The position numbers and the translations under genes were made by a program. Under the pieces are notes generated by a model. That model made no database searches. It was not told the origin of the DNA and saw only the letters and a list, made by a program, of their open reading frames with translations. From the NCBI RefSeq assembly GCF_001593955.1, contig NZ_LTAZ01000011.1, positions 1-64,000 on the forward strand: 64,000 nt of DNA, in the 5' to 3' direction. Positions 16,220 to 26,257 of this stretch are shown piece by piece; position 1 is the stretch's first letter; each line of letters begins with the position of its first letter. The stretch is from Halalkalicoccus paucihalophilus. Its GTDB lineage: Archaea > Halobacteriota > Halobacteria > Halobacteriales > Halalkalicoccaceae.

Positions 16220-17608
16220 TCAGGCCAGCGGCAGGACCGTCGCGAAGAAGAGCGAGGCGATCAGGCCGACGATGCCGATCAGAATCGTCGCCACGGTCCA
16301 GGTCTTGAGCGTTTCCCCCTGCGTGAGCCCGCCGATCTCCTTGACGATCCAGAAGCCGCTGTCGTTATACCAGGAGCAAAAGGTGGCACCGGCACCGATC
16401 ACCATGACCATGTAGGCGGGATTGACTGTCAGCTGGCCCGTGAACGGCGCCATGATGCCGGCCGTGGTGACGATCGCGACCGTCGCCGATCCCTGGACGA
16501 CGCGCACCCCGGCGGCGATCACCCACGCGGTCACGAGCAGCCCAAATCCGACGTTTTCCAGTCCGGCTGCGATGTACTCACCCGCGCCCGCCGCGGCGAG
16601 CATCGCGCCGAAGGCGCCACCGGCGGCGGTGATCGCGGCGATGTTCCCGCCGCTTTTGAGCGCCTCCGTGAGTTCGTCCGAGAACGTATCCGAGGAGAGG
16701 TCGCTCATGCGGTAGAACGTGAACGCCGCGACCAGCGCGGCGATCGTCAGCGAGAAGTTCGGATCGCCGAAGAAGCCCGTGAAGGCCGCCGGCGCGCTGT
16801 CCTCGCCGAGGAACGTCTCGACGGCCGTGTTCGCAGCGACGAGGAGGACTGCCAGCAGGATCGGGAGCAGCGACTCGAACATCCCCGGGAGGGCGCTGGT
16901 CGGCCTGTTGACCTTCTCCTCGAGCTCGTCAACCGAGGTCCCCATCGCATCGCGCAGCGGGATGTCCATCCGGCGGTTGATGAAGTACCCGTATCCGAGA
17001 CCAGCGACGACCGCGGTCGGGAGTCCGACCAGAATGCCGGTGATGATCGTGGTCCCGAGGTTGGCGCCGAGCTCGCCCGCCGCCAGAAGCGGGCCGGGCG
17101 TCGGCGGCACGAACCCGTGGGTTGTCGCACCGGCGGCACCCACGGCGACGATGAACAGCGCGTAGTTCCCGCCCGTTCGGGAGCGAGCCGCCCGCGCGAG
17201 GGGCGCGAGCAGGTAGAAGACGTTATCGAAAAACACCGGGATGGCGATCACGAAACTGCTTCCGAACAGCGAGAGTTCGGTTCGGTCCTCGCCGACGACC
17301 GAGCTGAACCCCCGCACGATCCGATCTGCGGCCCCGCTTTCGATCATCGATTTGCCGATGACCGCCGCCATGAGGATCGGGATCCCGATCCCGGCCATCC
17401 CCTCGCCGAACGCCGTGGCGAACTCGGCGGGTACCTCGGCGAACAGGACCTCCGGTGTGACGATTCCGACGACGAGCCCCGCGACGACGAGCGCGATAAA
17501 CGGGGGCAAGTCGAGCACGACCAACAGGAGAATGATCGCTACGATTCCGGCCAAGAGCGAAATGAGTGGCCCTTGTCCGCCTAACTGGAGCACGGTAACA
17601 TCAAACAT
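16220..17608 (-). CDS. GntP-family sugar-acid permease
   Basis: Start at ATG 17608 (MFDVTVLQLGGQGPL), giving 462 residues. It has 12 or more hydrophobic segments spread over the whole length. GntP hallmarks are present: FVIAIPVFFDNVFYLLAPL at about residues 128-146 and THGFVPPTPGPLLAAG at about 168-184, both conserved in gluconate permeases. Members import gluconate or related sugar acids with protons. The dehydratase at 10.4-11.6 kb acts on such sugar acids, so a functional link is plausible although the genes are not adjacent. Composition is host-like. Confidence 0.9.
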   Translation of the reverse strand: MFDVTVLQLGGQGPLISLLAGIVAIILLLVVLDLPPFIALVVAGLVVGIVTPEVLFAEVPAEFATAFGEGMAGIGIPILMAAVIGKSMIESGAADRIVRGFSSVVGEDRTELSLFGSSFVIAIPVFFDNVFYLLAPLARAARSRTGGNYALFIVAVGAAGATTHGFVPPTPGPLLAAGELGANLGTTIITGILVGLPTAVVAGLGYGYFINRRMDIPLRDAMGTSVDELEEKVNRPTSALPGMFESLLPILLAVLLVAANTAVETFLGEDSAPAAFTGFFGDPNFSLTIAALVAAFTFYRMSDLSSDTFSDELTEALKSGGNIAAITAAGGAFGAMLAAAGAGEYIAAGLENVGFGLLVTAWVIAAGVRVVQGSATVAIVTTAGIMAPFTGQLTVNPAYMVMVIGAGATFCSWYNDSGFWIVKEIGGLTQGETLKTWTVATILIGIVGLIASLFFATVLPLA

Positions 17609-18002
17609 TCCACTTTGCCTCACGAATAAGGGCTATTTAATAGTTATCCTTCTCCAAGATTGATTAGGATAGGCAGTCGGCTATCATATTTCTGCTGGAC
17701 AGAGTCGGGGTCGACTCCGATCACTGGCTCATCGACTGTGAGGACTAGGTAGGGATCTTCTGTGAGTGGTGATTTGGACAACGGCCGCACAGGTGACGGT
17801 CGCACGTGGGTCCGGGTGTTCCGTGAGAGTCTATGTAGCATCGACCAGTGCATGGCGATGTGGTGAGAAGAGATCGAGAACAGCTGTCCGTTCGTCACAC
17901 GACCGGTTCACTACCACTGCTGCGATACCGACTCATTGTGGTTCCTCATTGACTTCTTTCCGAACAGTATTTTAATGAGCGGCTGTGTAGTGTTATGATA
18001 AC
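17609..18002. other. Divergent intergenic region
   Basis: About 390 bases between the permease (leftward) and the surface protein (rightward). AT-rich patches next to each start (TTTAATAGTT near 17637; AGTATTTTAATGAGC near 17968) suit promoters. No gene is supported. Confidence 0.45.
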
Positions 18003-20096
18003 GTGTCCTCGGCCAGTCGCTTTCACCTCCGATTCCGTGTTCTCCTCGTGGCTGTGCTACTCTGCTTGTCGCTTGTCGGCGGTTTCGGTGTCGTCGGTGC
18101 GCAATCAGCTCCCGATAGCACTTTTCAGCAATCACCACCGGAGTCGGCCTCGGACTCGGACTCGACGAACAACACGAACGAAACCCCTCGCCATCAGAAC
18201 CCCAATGACGTTGAGGAAGACGGTAATCTGGATGGCATTCGTCAGCAGCTGTCCGCAGAACTCGCTGCGTCATTGGGCGAGGGATCGGTCGCGCTCAGTG
18301 AAGGTGAGTATGAGCTGGCTCGCGAGACGGTCGGCGATGATTACAACGGCCAACTCAGCAGATATGCCGAGCTTGCCGAAGAGAGCGAGAGTGGGGCCGA
18401 CGATGAAACGGTCCGCCAGTTCGAGACCGCAGCAGAGAACCAACGCGAGTTCGCTAACGCGGCTGAGGAGTACGAGGCGACCTACGATGAGTATCAGGAA
18501 GCAGTCGAAAGCGGCGACGAGGAACGGGCCCGTGAACTCGCTCGCGAACTCCAGCGGCTCTCAGAGGAAACTGAAGAGAGCGGGACTGCCCTCGAGGAAA
18601 ACTACGCGAACATCAGCGACTCGTCCAGTCAGGATCTGAGCGAGGAACGCCAAAACGTCGCGAACGAACGCGAGGAGATCGAAGCCCAACAACAGGAGGT
18701 CCAGGAACTGGAGTTCGTCGGGACCACTCTCGAGATCGAGCCCCCATCCGGCCCGATCTCCTTTACCGATCCCCTCGTAGCCAGTGGGAGTCTCACCGAT
18801 GAGGATGGTGATCCGATCGCCTCCGAGGAGGTCTCGTTCGTCATCAACGAGCGGACGGTCACGACGACGACCGACGAGGATGGGGAGTTCACGCTCGTCT
18901 ACCGGCCGACCGTGCTTTCGACCGATACGGAGTCGCTTGAAATCACGTACGAGCCCGATGCCGGGTCCCAGTACGCGGATGCCAGCACGACGGTGCCCGT
19001 GACGGTTGACCAATCCCAGCCCGAAGTGACCATCGAGTCGGTCAGCGATCCGATCGCCTTTGGTGACGAGCTGACGGTCACTGGTACGGTCATGGGTAGT
19101 GATGGTGAGGGTGCTGGCGGGGTGCCGGTTGTCGTCTCGTTGGGTGAACAGCGACTCGGCGAAGTCCAAACGGACAGCGAGGGCTCATTCGAGCTCAGTA
19201 CCACAACCCCAGCAACGGTCCCGGCCGGTGAGGGAACGGTTAGTGCCCAGCTCCCGCTCGAAGACCAGGCTCTGACGAGTGCGGAGACAACCGCGCCGAC
19301 GACCGTTGCGGAGACTGAGACACGGGTCTCCACGACGGCGGCGAAAACTGACGACGATCGGGTTGCCGTCTCCGGGCGGCTCGCAACGGCCGACGGCCGA
19401 GCGCTCCCGGCCGAGTCGGTCCGCGTCCTCGTTGATGGATCAACGGTAGCGACGCTAGAGACCGATCAAGCTGGTGTGTACGAGGGGACAGTCGCCCCAC
19501 CCGCTCTTGCGGGTCAGTCCGCTGAAATCACGGTCGTCTACGACGGAGCCGGGACAAACCTCGCCGATGCGCAGGGAAGCGATACCGTCTCCGGGCTGCC
19601 AGTCACGCAGTCGATTCTTGATGCCGTCTGGTTGCCGGGAATGATTCTGGTTGCACTCGGGTTAGTCGTCCTCGGCTGGGTCTATCGGCGCCGCCGCCAA
19701 CAAACTGCGGGCGGTGACCCGCTGTCGTACGCCTTGGGTGGGTATGTGGCTGGAGATGATGGAGCAGACGCGGAGACGCATCATGTGCCGGCTCACGTAT
19801 TGATTGGGCTGGCGCACAAATGCCACCAAAACGGTGACACCGATCGGGCGATCGCGTTGGCGTACACGGCCGTCCGCAACCACCTCGGGACGGATGCCGT
19901 TCCCGGCTGGACGCACTGGGAGTTTTACAACGAGGCCGCTGCGGATCTCGACGATGCCCAGCGTAACACGCTCCTCTCGATCACGGAGCAGTTCGAACGG
20001 GCCGTGTTTGCCTCCCAGCCGATTTCAGAGACGAGCACGGCAGCGGTTATCACCGCCGCGAATCAGCTGATCAGCGGGTCGAAGCCGCGGTTATAG
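18003..20096 (+). CDS. Large surface protein with coiled coil, Ig-like repeats and C-terminal membrane anchor plus cytoplasmic domain
   Basis: A 697-residue protein beginning with GTG 18003. Residues about 8-33 are a Sec-type signal (VLLVAVLLCLSLVGGFGVVG, then AQS). Residues 35-75 are Ser/Asn/Glu-rich. Residues about 80-235 are strongly acidic helices likely to form a coiled coil (YDEYQEAVESGDEERARELA). Three Ig-like or carboxypeptidase-regulatory-type beta repeats follow, each with a DEDG or DSEG turn (VSFVINERTVTTTTDEDGEF; VVVSLGEQRLGEVQTDSEGS). One membrane helix lies at about residues 547-565, followed by RRRRQQ and a 130-residue cytoplasmic domain with the WTHWEFY phrase seen in DUF4129-like tails. 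The large exposed region suggests an adhesin or sensor. Confidence 0.8.
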   Translation: MSSASRFHLRFRVLLVAVLLCLSLVGGFGVVGAQSAPDSTFQQSPPESASDSDSTNNTNETPRHQNPNDVEEDGNLDGIRQQLSAELAASLGEGSVALSEGEYELARETVGDDYNGQLSRYAELAEESESGADDETVRQFETAAENQREFANAAEEYEATYDEYQEAVESGDEERARELARELQRLSEETEESGTALEENYANISDSSSQDLSEERQNVANEREEIEAQQQEVQELEFVGTTLEIEPPSGPISFTDPLVASGSLTDEDGDPIASEEVSFVINERTVTTTTDEDGEFTLVYRPTVLSTDTESLEITYEPDAGSQYADASTTVPVTVDQSQPEVTIESVSDPIAFGDELTVTGTVMGSDGEGAGGVPVVVSLGEQRLGEVQTDSEGSFELSTTTPATVPAGEGTVSAQLPLEDQALTSAETTAPTTVAETETRVSTTAAKTDDDRVAVSGRLATADGRALPAESVRVLVDGSTVATLETDQAGVYEGTVAPPALAGQSAEITVVYDGAGTNLADAQGSDTVSGLPVTQSILDAVWLPGMILVALGLVVLGWVYRRRRQQTAGGDPLSYALGGYVAGDDGADAETHHVPAHVLIGLAHKCHQNGDTDRAIALAYTAVRNHLGTDAVPGWTHWEFYNEAAADLDDAQRNTLLSITEQFERAVFASQPISETSTAAVITAANQLISGSKPRL

Positions 20097-20170
20097 TACT
20101 GGGTACTGGATTGAAAACCTATCCTCGTTCTCGCTGCTGAACGCTCGTTGAAATCGAGTGTCCGTGTTGT

Positions 20171-21136
20171 CTACTCGGTGTATAGCCGAGAGTGTTCGCC
20201 GACGAGTGCTCCTTCGAGTTGGGCCGAGTGAACCGTGGCTTCTCGATCGATCAGCGAGTTGTCGATTTGACTGTCTTCGACCGTCGCGTTGTCGAAGACG
20301 ACCGAGTGTTCGATCGTCGTGTTGCGAAGCTTGGCGTCGGCAAGCACATGAGCGTTGGTCCCGAGATCCGTTCCTTCGAGGACGGCACCATCGGCGACGT
20401 AGTTCTCGCCGTCCATATGCCATTCGAGGGCCTCGAGATAGCTCTCGGGCGTACCGATGTCGAACCACGCTTCATCGAACGTGTAGGCGTACACCGGCTG
20501 TTCCTGATGAAGCCACTGAATGAACCAGCCTGGCTCGTCCGGGTTGTTCCCGCTGTCGAGATATTCGTCCAACCGTGGGAGTGTCTCAGCCGGAAGCCCA
20601 TAGCAGGCGATCGAAACGAGTGTGCTCGTGGGGTCATCGGGCTTTTCCTGGAAGTCCGTTACCTGCTCGTCCTCCAGATCAACCAATCCGTAGGATTTGG
20701 CCTGCTCACGACTTTCGACGTCGTAGGCCGCAAGCGTGGCCTCGTCTTTCGTTTCGAAGAAATCGAGGAAGTCGCTTAGATCGAAGCTGATGACGTTATC
20801 GCCCGCGATAACGAGTGTGTCCTCGTCGATATTTTCTCGTTCGACGAGTTCGGCCAACGCACCGACGACGCCGAGTTTCTCTGCCTCTCGTGTCGTCCCC
20901 TCGATCGAGAGCGTCGGTTTCTCGAACTCGCTGGCTGTGAGATATGAGGCGAACTCGCTTTCGAACGATTCGTTCGTGCTCACGAACACTTCTGAGATCC
21001 GTTCGTCGTCCTCAAGGGCTTTGAAGATTCGATCGATGACAGTGTCGTCTCCCATCGGGAGGAACATCTTCGGGCGGTGTTTCGTGATCGGCCAGAGCCG
21101 TGTTGCATATCCGCCGGCGAGTACGATTGCCTTCAT
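20171..21136 (-). CDS. Sugar-1-phosphate nucleotidyltransferase with C-terminal left-handed beta-helix
   Basis: A 321-residue protein. The nucleotide-binding signature is at the very start: MKAIVLAGGYATRLWPIT followed by RPKMFLP, with VIAGDNVISFD providing the metal-binding Asp. Residues 1-235 form the Rossmann-like transferase domain; residues about 240-321 are hexapeptide repeats (VADGAVLEGTDLGTNAHVL). It would join a nucleotide triphosphate to a sugar-1-phosphate (glucose-1-phosphate is the commonest) and so feed the glycan locus nearby. The exact sugar and nucleotide are undecided. It diverges from the DUF1616 gene across a 150-base AT-rich gap. Confidence 0.9.
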   Translation of the reverse strand: MKAIVLAGGYATRLWPITKHRPKMFLPMGDDTVIDRIFKALEDDERISEVFVSTNESFESEFASYLTASEFEKPTLSIEGTTREAEKLGVVGALAELVERENIDEDTLVIAGDNVISFDLSDFLDFFETKDEATLAAYDVESREQAKSYGLVDLEDEQVTDFQEKPDDPTSTLVSIACYGLPAETLPRLDEYLDSGNNPDEPGWFIQWLHQEQPVYAYTFDEAWFDIGTPESYLEALEWHMDGENYVADGAVLEGTDLGTNAHVLADAKLRNTTIEHSVVFDNATVEDSQIDNSLIDREATVHSAQLEGALVGEHSRLYTE

Positions 21137-21289
21137 TTGTCTACTCTCTCTTTTAGCCGCCTCCTATATATTATTTTACCTGCAAATACTCTATATAGAT
21201 GGGATGTTAACCATTGTCATAACTAGTGTGCGGATAGTTTCACGATAAGACCGATCAGCTTTTATCATCTGCTATGGAACCTGATAACA

Positions 21290-22345
21290 ATGGGGCGAGA
21301 ACGGACGCTCTGGTTGTTGCTTCCGCGGCCACTTCGACAGTTTCCCGCTGATCTCACGGCTGTAGTCGGTATTACCCTCCTGACGATTCTGGTTGCGACC
21401 GTTCCCGTTATTCGGGAGACGCCGCTTCGGATCGGTTTTGGACTGGTGTTTGTGTTGTTCGTACCCGGGTATGCGCTCGTCGCTGCGTTGTTTCCTGAGA
21501 AAGGGGAGCGTGCTGTAGAAGAGTCAGATGTTGATCGCTCTGGTGAGTCCGGTATCGATGGGATCGAGCGCACGGCGCTGTCGTTCGGGTTGAGTATCGC
21601 GGTCGTCCCGCTCATCGGGCTCGTGTTGAATTTCACGCCATGGGGGATCCGACTCGTGCCGATTCTCCTGTCGGTCGGTGGGTTTACGGTGATTGCTGCA
21701 AGCGTTGCTGCAGTCCGGCGGTGGGAGTTACCGGCTGAGGAGCGCTTTGCTGTGCCGTATCGACAGTGGGCTGGGGCGACGCGCACGGAGTTGTTTGAAC
21801 CCGATACGCAGGTTGATGCGGTCCTGAACGTGCTGTTGGTGTGTGCGTTGTTGCTCGCGATGAGTAGTGTTGCCTATGCGGTGGCCGTCCCCCAACAGGG
21901 CGAATCCTTTTCCGAGTTCTATCTTTTGACTGAGAACGATGAGGGTGAGCTTGTCGCTGATGGCTATCCGACGGAGTTCGTCGCGGGTGAGCCACAATCG
22001 TTGATCGTTGGGATCGGGAATCAAGAGCATGAACCCACCGAGTACTCGGTAGTTGTCCAACTCCAGGAGGTCGAACGGACTGGTGGGGCGAATGACACTG
22101 GAGGAGAGGTGACGGTGAATAATCGCGAGCAGCTTGATACGTTCCAAACACAACTCGATCACAACGAGACGTGGCGCCAGGAACACGAGGTCACACCGCA
22201 GACGACGGGTGAAGACCTGCGATTAGTGTATCTACTCTATAACGGGGATGTGCCGGCAAATCCGACTGAGGACAATGCGTATCGCTCGACGCATCTCTGG
22301 ATCTCCGTCGCCGAGTCGGAGTCGGCTGCAGCCGATGAATCGTGA
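21290..22345 (+). CDS. DUF1616 membrane protein
   Basis: A 351-residue protein. Four to five membrane helices lie in residues about 20-195, including the family phrase LRIGFGLVFVLFVPGYALVA. A further helix at about 180-200 leads into a 150-residue exterior domain with beta character (EYSVVVQLQEVERTGGAND, then WRQEHEVTPQTTGEDLRLVYL). DUF1616 genes are frequent in haloarchaeal N-glycosylation neighbourhoods; the role is unknown. It is the first gene on the plus strand of the glycan region and diverges from the nucleotidyltransferase. Confidence 0.85.
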   Translation: MGRERTLWLLLPRPLRQFPADLTAVVGITLLTILVATVPVIRETPLRIGFGLVFVLFVPGYALVAALFPEKGERAVEESDVDRSGESGIDGIERTALSFGLSIAVVPLIGLVLNFTPWGIRLVPILLSVGGFTVIAASVAAVRRWELPAEERFAVPYRQWAGATRTELFEPDTQVDAVLNVLLVCALLLAMSSVAYAVAVPQQGESFSEFYLLTENDEGELVADGYPTEFVAGEPQSLIVGIGNQEHEPTEYSVVVQLQEVERTGGANDTGGEVTVNNREQLDTFQTQLDHNETWRQEHEVTPQTTGEDLRLVYLLYNGDVPANPTEDNAYRSTHLWISVAESESAAADES

Positions 22346-22733
22346 CTTTGTCGCTAATCAGGGATGGGTCGAAGAAAGAGTCTGAGTCGAAGAGTGGTCA
22401 TGTGATACGATAACTAATAGCAGAATATACACTGCTCTATCTCTTTGTCGTCCAAATGGATAGTTTAAAATATCTGTCGAACAGAAACCACATTAGTAAT
22501 CATCTGTAACTGACTTGTGAATACTATGAGTATATAGTGCTCTAATTGTATCAGTTAGTGAAATACCTTTATACAGAAACACTTTTATGGAATGTTGTTC
22601 ATAGACTTGGACAGGATAGACGTTACACGATCAACTATCGGAAATAAATAACAGTGGCGAAAGCATGCCTCTGTGGGGCACTTGAACGACAGGAACCCCG
22701 ATTCAGTTACGTAATCCACAAGATAGATCATAA
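22346..22733. other. AT-rich intergenic region
   Basis: About 390 bases with low GC from 22400 onwards. It probably contains the promoter of the GT2 gene. No gene is supported. Confidence 0.4.
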
Positions 22734-23951
22734 ATGTCAATAGAAAACCAACAACCACAACAAGCCGGCTCTAGACAGCTACCCCAAGACCACTCGGAGG
22801 CGAACGATCTGCTTTTGGATGCAGACAGTGATCTTACTCCCCGGTTGAGCATCGTCATGCCGACGCTCAACGAGGAAGAGGGGATTACTGACTGCGTTGA
22901 ACGGATCAAACGCTCGATTGCACATCTAGGCGTTCCTGCTGAGATCATCGTTAGCGACAGTTCGACTGATCGCACTCCCGAGATCGCAGAAGAATTGGGT
23001 GCAATTGTCGTTACGCCCGATGAGCCAGGGTATGGGTATGCATATCGGTATGCGTTCGAACGTGCCCGTGGTGAGTATATCGTGATCGGCGATGCCGATA
23101 CGACCTATGACTTCGAAGACATTCCACGACTTCTTGATCATCTCCAAAAGGAGAATGCAGATATGGTCATGGGTAGTCGACTCAGTGGGGAGATCAAATC
23201 CGGTGCGATGCCTGCGCTTCATCAGTACATCGGGAACCCACTGCTGACGAAGTTCCTGAACACGTTCTATGGCGCTGGTGTCAGTGACGCTCACAGTGGC
23301 TTTCGGATCATCCGCCGTGAGTCGCTTGAAGCGCTTGATCTGAAGACGAATGGGATGGAGTTTGCCAGCGAGATGATCATGGAGGCCGGGGCGAGTGATA
23401 TGAAGATCGTTGAAGTGCCTATTACGTATCACGAGCGTGAGGGTGAGGCGAACCTCGAGAGCTTCCGTGATGGCTGGCGCCACGTCCGGTTCATGCTTGA
23501 GAACGCGCCGGGCTATCTCTTTTCGGTACCGGGAATCGTTTTGAGTGCGCTTGGTGTACTGGTGATGGGGCTTGCGACGGTCGGCGTGGCGATTAGTGGT
23601 GTGACCCCTGGCGTGCATTCGATGATCGCCGGCAGTCTGCTGACCATCGTCGGCTATCAGGCGATCAGTCTCGGCGTATTCGCCGCGGTAACGAGTGACC
23701 CGATCCAGAAACCCGAGGATCCGATCACGACGTGGGCGCTTGAGAACATCGGGCTGGAGTACGGAGCTGCAGCCGGCGTCGTGCTCTTCGGATTCGGGGT
23801 CGCGGGTGCGTTGGTGCTGGTCGGGCAGTGGGCTGCCTCCGGATTCTCGACCCTCCCGTTCACGACATTGTCGCTGGCCTCGTTTACGGCGATCGTGATC
23901 GGGCTGCAGACGGTCTTTTCGTCGTTCTTCCTGAGTTCGGTCGAGCGATAG
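22734..23951 (+). CDS. Family 2 glycosyltransferase of the dolichyl-phosphate sugar synthase type
   Basis: A 405-residue protein. Residues about 38-260 are a GT-A domain: RLSIVMPTLNEEEGITDCV, the metal-binding GDADTTYDF at about residue 120, GSRLSGEIKSGAMP and GFRIIRR. Four membrane helices follow (about 265-400: SVPGIVLSALGVLVMG; LVLVGQWAASGF). This layout matches polyprenyl-phosphate glycosyltransferases that load a sugar from a nucleotide donor onto a dolichyl-phosphate carrier on the cytoplasmic face. Haloarchaeal N-glycosylation uses such enzymes at the first step (AglJ-like) and for final sugars (AglD-like); which role applies is not decided. The flippase 0.8 kb downstream fits the pathway. 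Confidence 0.88.
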   Translation: MSIENQQPQQAGSRQLPQDHSEANDLLLDADSDLTPRLSIVMPTLNEEEGITDCVERIKRSIAHLGVPAEIIVSDSSTDRTPEIAEELGAIVVTPDEPGYGYAYRYAFERARGEYIVIGDADTTYDFEDIPRLLDHLQKENADMVMGSRLSGEIKSGAMPALHQYIGNPLLTKFLNTFYGAGVSDAHSGFRIIRRESLEALDLKTNGMEFASEMIMEAGASDMKIVEVPITYHEREGEANLESFRDGWRHVRFMLENAPGYLFSVPGIVLSALGVLVMGLATVGVAISGVTPGVHSMIAGSLLTIVGYQAISLGVFAAVTSDPIQKPEDPITTWALENIGLEYGAAAGVVLFGFGVAGALVLVGQWAASGFSTLPFTTLSLASFTAIVIGLQTVFSSFFLSSVER

Positions 23952-24229
23952 TCTTCGTTCTGGTCGGTTTTCTAGTTCAGGTCGTTCTCAATCGAGGAGT
24001 CGGTTCCATTCGGTCGGCGGATTCTTTCGCCGTTAACTGTGTTTTCATCTCCCGTTCGAATCGTGGACAAATATCAGGTTTGTCCCTCGTGGGATGGCCC
24101 GTCCGAACCGTCACGTCCGACGAACGAGGCGAGTTCGAGCGATGATCGTCACGGTGTCCGGACCCATACGGACCTCAGTGGGGAAACCCACGACTCACTG
24201 TGGTTAACTCACTCGTACGCCTCAACGTC

Positions 24230-24600
24230 TCACTCGTCGATAGGCTCGAAGTCGCCGTCGTGAGTGACGATCGTTCCGTCGGCTTCGCGGACGACGCCCG
24301 CGATCAGCATGTCCACGGCGTTGATCGGCGCGCCTTGATCGAGCAACTCGGCTTCGGTCAGTGCCGCCTCCCGAACCGCCGCCGTGGTCCCGAGGAGTGC
24401 CTCAACCCAGTCGAGCACCGAGGCCGCCCGCGCAACGCCGTCCTAGTGGTCGACTGCACGCCGTATCGCAGCACCTCCCATAGGACGGGCGTCGGTGTGT
24501 ACCACTTCCCATGGTATCCCTCGATCACCGCGGCCGCTCGCTCGTGGCCTGCGTTCTCGGAGCGCAAATAATCGCTCAGGTGGCTACCTGAAACAAGAAG
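24230..24600 (-). pseudogene. Frameshifted PIN-domain (VapC-type) toxin gene
   Basis: Two overlapping minus-strand frames together give a PIN protein. The first reads GSHLSDYLRSENAGHERAAA and WYTPTPVLWEVLRYGV; after a frameshift near 24425 the second reads VLDWVEALLGTTAAVREAAL, GAPINAVDMLIAGVVREADG and TIVTHDGDFEPIDE. The order matches PIN domains (LxDxxR, LxE, DxLIA, TxDxDF). The first catalytic Asp position, expected before SHL, is Gly. With a frameshift and a lost acidic residue the gene is inactive. No antitoxin gene is visible upstream; the DNA there (24601-24690) carries small palindromes such as AGAGCTTTGCTCT. Confidence 0.75.
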
Positions 24601-24773
24601 AGAGCCCTGCCGTTCACGGCTTGACGAGAGCTTTGCTCTCACCTGCATTTTGCAGGGCCTTCAGTCCTGCGGATTCGTCTGGATCTATTGGATTCCGAAC
24701 ATAGCTAAAACCGTACGGCTTATTAGTGAATAGATAAGATTAATCTATACCTCTCTTAAATCTATAAAATACT

Positions 24774-26243
24774 ATGAATTCTGACGATATTACCGATATC
24801 GGGCAAGCAGGAATCCTCGTTTTACTTGGTACTCTTTTGAGTATGTTCTCCGGATTTCTATTCCGGCTTATTGGTGCACGATTTCTTACTGCAGATCAGT
24901 TCGGATTAGTCGTTCTTGGAATTACTATTGTAAATATAGCTTCTATTCCTTGTATTCTTGGGTTGAATCAAGGTATAGTCAAATTCCTATCGGACAAGGA
25001 CAATACTCATAACAGGAATTCATATATCACCGTTTCACTGCTTACGACACTTATAGCGGGATTATTTGTTGCATTTCTTGGCATAGCTGTTAACGATATT
25101 ATCCAGAAATTCTTGTTTGAAGGAATGAATTCTAATTCATTCCTGTATATAATATTACTAACTATTCCTGTGTTTGCTCTTTTCCAGTTACTCAGCGGTA
25201 TTCTTCGGGGAGCTATGGATTCTAGGGGCTTCGTGAATATATCGAAAGTATGTAAACCTGCAACACAACTGGGCTTTACTGGACTTGCCATTTACCTGTT
25301 CGGTACGAGCGTCTCGGTTGCAGGGGCGTTTTTCGCATCTATCTTCATATCTGTCTCGTTCGGATTGTATCTCGTCTGGAACCACGGTTGGCGGCCGGAG
25401 ATCGACAGATCCCTGCAGTATAGTACCCTTTTTCAATTTAGCCTTCCTTTATTAATCTCCTCATCAGTGTTTATACTTCTATCTCATGTAGATAAATTAC
25501 TCATCGGATATTATATTAATTCTTCTGGAGTCGCCATTTATGAAGTAACTGTGACAATCGCTAGCCTTCTAGGCTTGTTTCGTTCTTCATTTGGCTTTCT
25601 GTTGTATCCTAAATTGTCCGAGAAGCTATCAATGGGAAAAGAATCCGCAATCCGAAACATGTATACTCAAACCACCAAATGGATTATTCTGCTGTCTACG
25701 CCGGCATTCGCAATTCTCGTAACTCGACCCCATATCTTAGTTGAATTATTTGGCAGTCAGTATGATGTGAATGATGTTAGGCTACCACTTGTTCTTCTTA
25801 GCAGCGGTTTGTTTTTAAATGCAATTGTCGGCCCAAATGGCGAAGCGTTACTTGGGTTTGGTCATTCGAAAAAAGTACTATTTTATAATTTGGTATCGGT
25901 GTTCATAAATATTATCTTAAATATTATTTTAATCCCTCGCTTTGGACTAAATGGTGCAGCAGCAGCATCGTTAATTGGTTATACAGTCATGAATTTCGGT
26001 AAATCAATCGATCTTTATATCAATCACGCAATTCCTGTTTTATCTATAAAACCCGTCATAACGTCTCTTCTAACGTTCGTACTGTGTATTTTCTTAGTGT
26101 ATCTTCTACCGGCTACTTCATTGATGATTGAGTTTGCTCTTCTGAGTAGCGTCGGTTTCCTGTCGCTCGTCGCTGGTGTAGGCGTTTTATGGATTGTCGG
26201 TGGTCTTTCTGAAGCAGATCGAGAATTAATCCCGAAAATATAA
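24774..26243 (+). CDS. Oligosaccharide flippase, MOP superfamily (Wzx/AglR type)
   Basis: A 489-residue protein with about 14 hydrophobic segments, normal for the polysaccharide-transport branch of the MATE/MOP superfamily. The N-terminus has the usual FSGFLFRLIGARFLTADQFG phrase; FLNAIVGPNGEALLGFGHSK sits near residue 350. It would move a lipid-linked oligosaccharide from the inner to the outer membrane face. It is the first gene of the AT-rich island: codons end in A or T far more than in the genes on either side, and the protein is less acidic than host proteins, which suggests transfer. The downstream GT-C-like gene converges on it with a gap of 14 bases. Confidence 0.9.
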   Translation: MNSDDITDIGQAGILVLLGTLLSMFSGFLFRLIGARFLTADQFGLVVLGITIVNIASIPCILGLNQGIVKFLSDKDNTHNRNSYITVSLLTTLIAGLFVAFLGIAVNDIIQKFLFEGMNSNSFLYIILLTIPVFALFQLLSGILRGAMDSRGFVNISKVCKPATQLGFTGLAIYLFGTSVSVAGAFFASIFISVSFGLYLVWNHGWRPEIDRSLQYSTLFQFSLPLLISSSVFILLSHVDKLLIGYYINSSGVAIYEVTVTIASLLGLFRSSFGFLLYPKLSEKLSMGKESAIRNMYTQTTKWIILLSTPAFAILVTRPHILVELFGSQYDVNDVRLPLVLLSSGLFLNAIVGPNGEALLGFGHSKKVLFYNLVSVFINIILNIILIPRFGLNGAAAASLIGYTVMNFGKSIDLYINHAIPVLSIKPVITSLLTFVLCIFLVYLLPATSLMIEFALLSSVGFLSLVAGVGVLWIVGGLSEADRELIPKI

Positions 26244-26257
26244 TAATTATATTATAT

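Noticed and set aside
16151..17584. 477-codon plus-strand frame opposite the permease
   Set aside because: The translation is a highly charged mix of Arg, Asp and Gly with no domain, while the minus strand encodes a GntP permease with family motifs.
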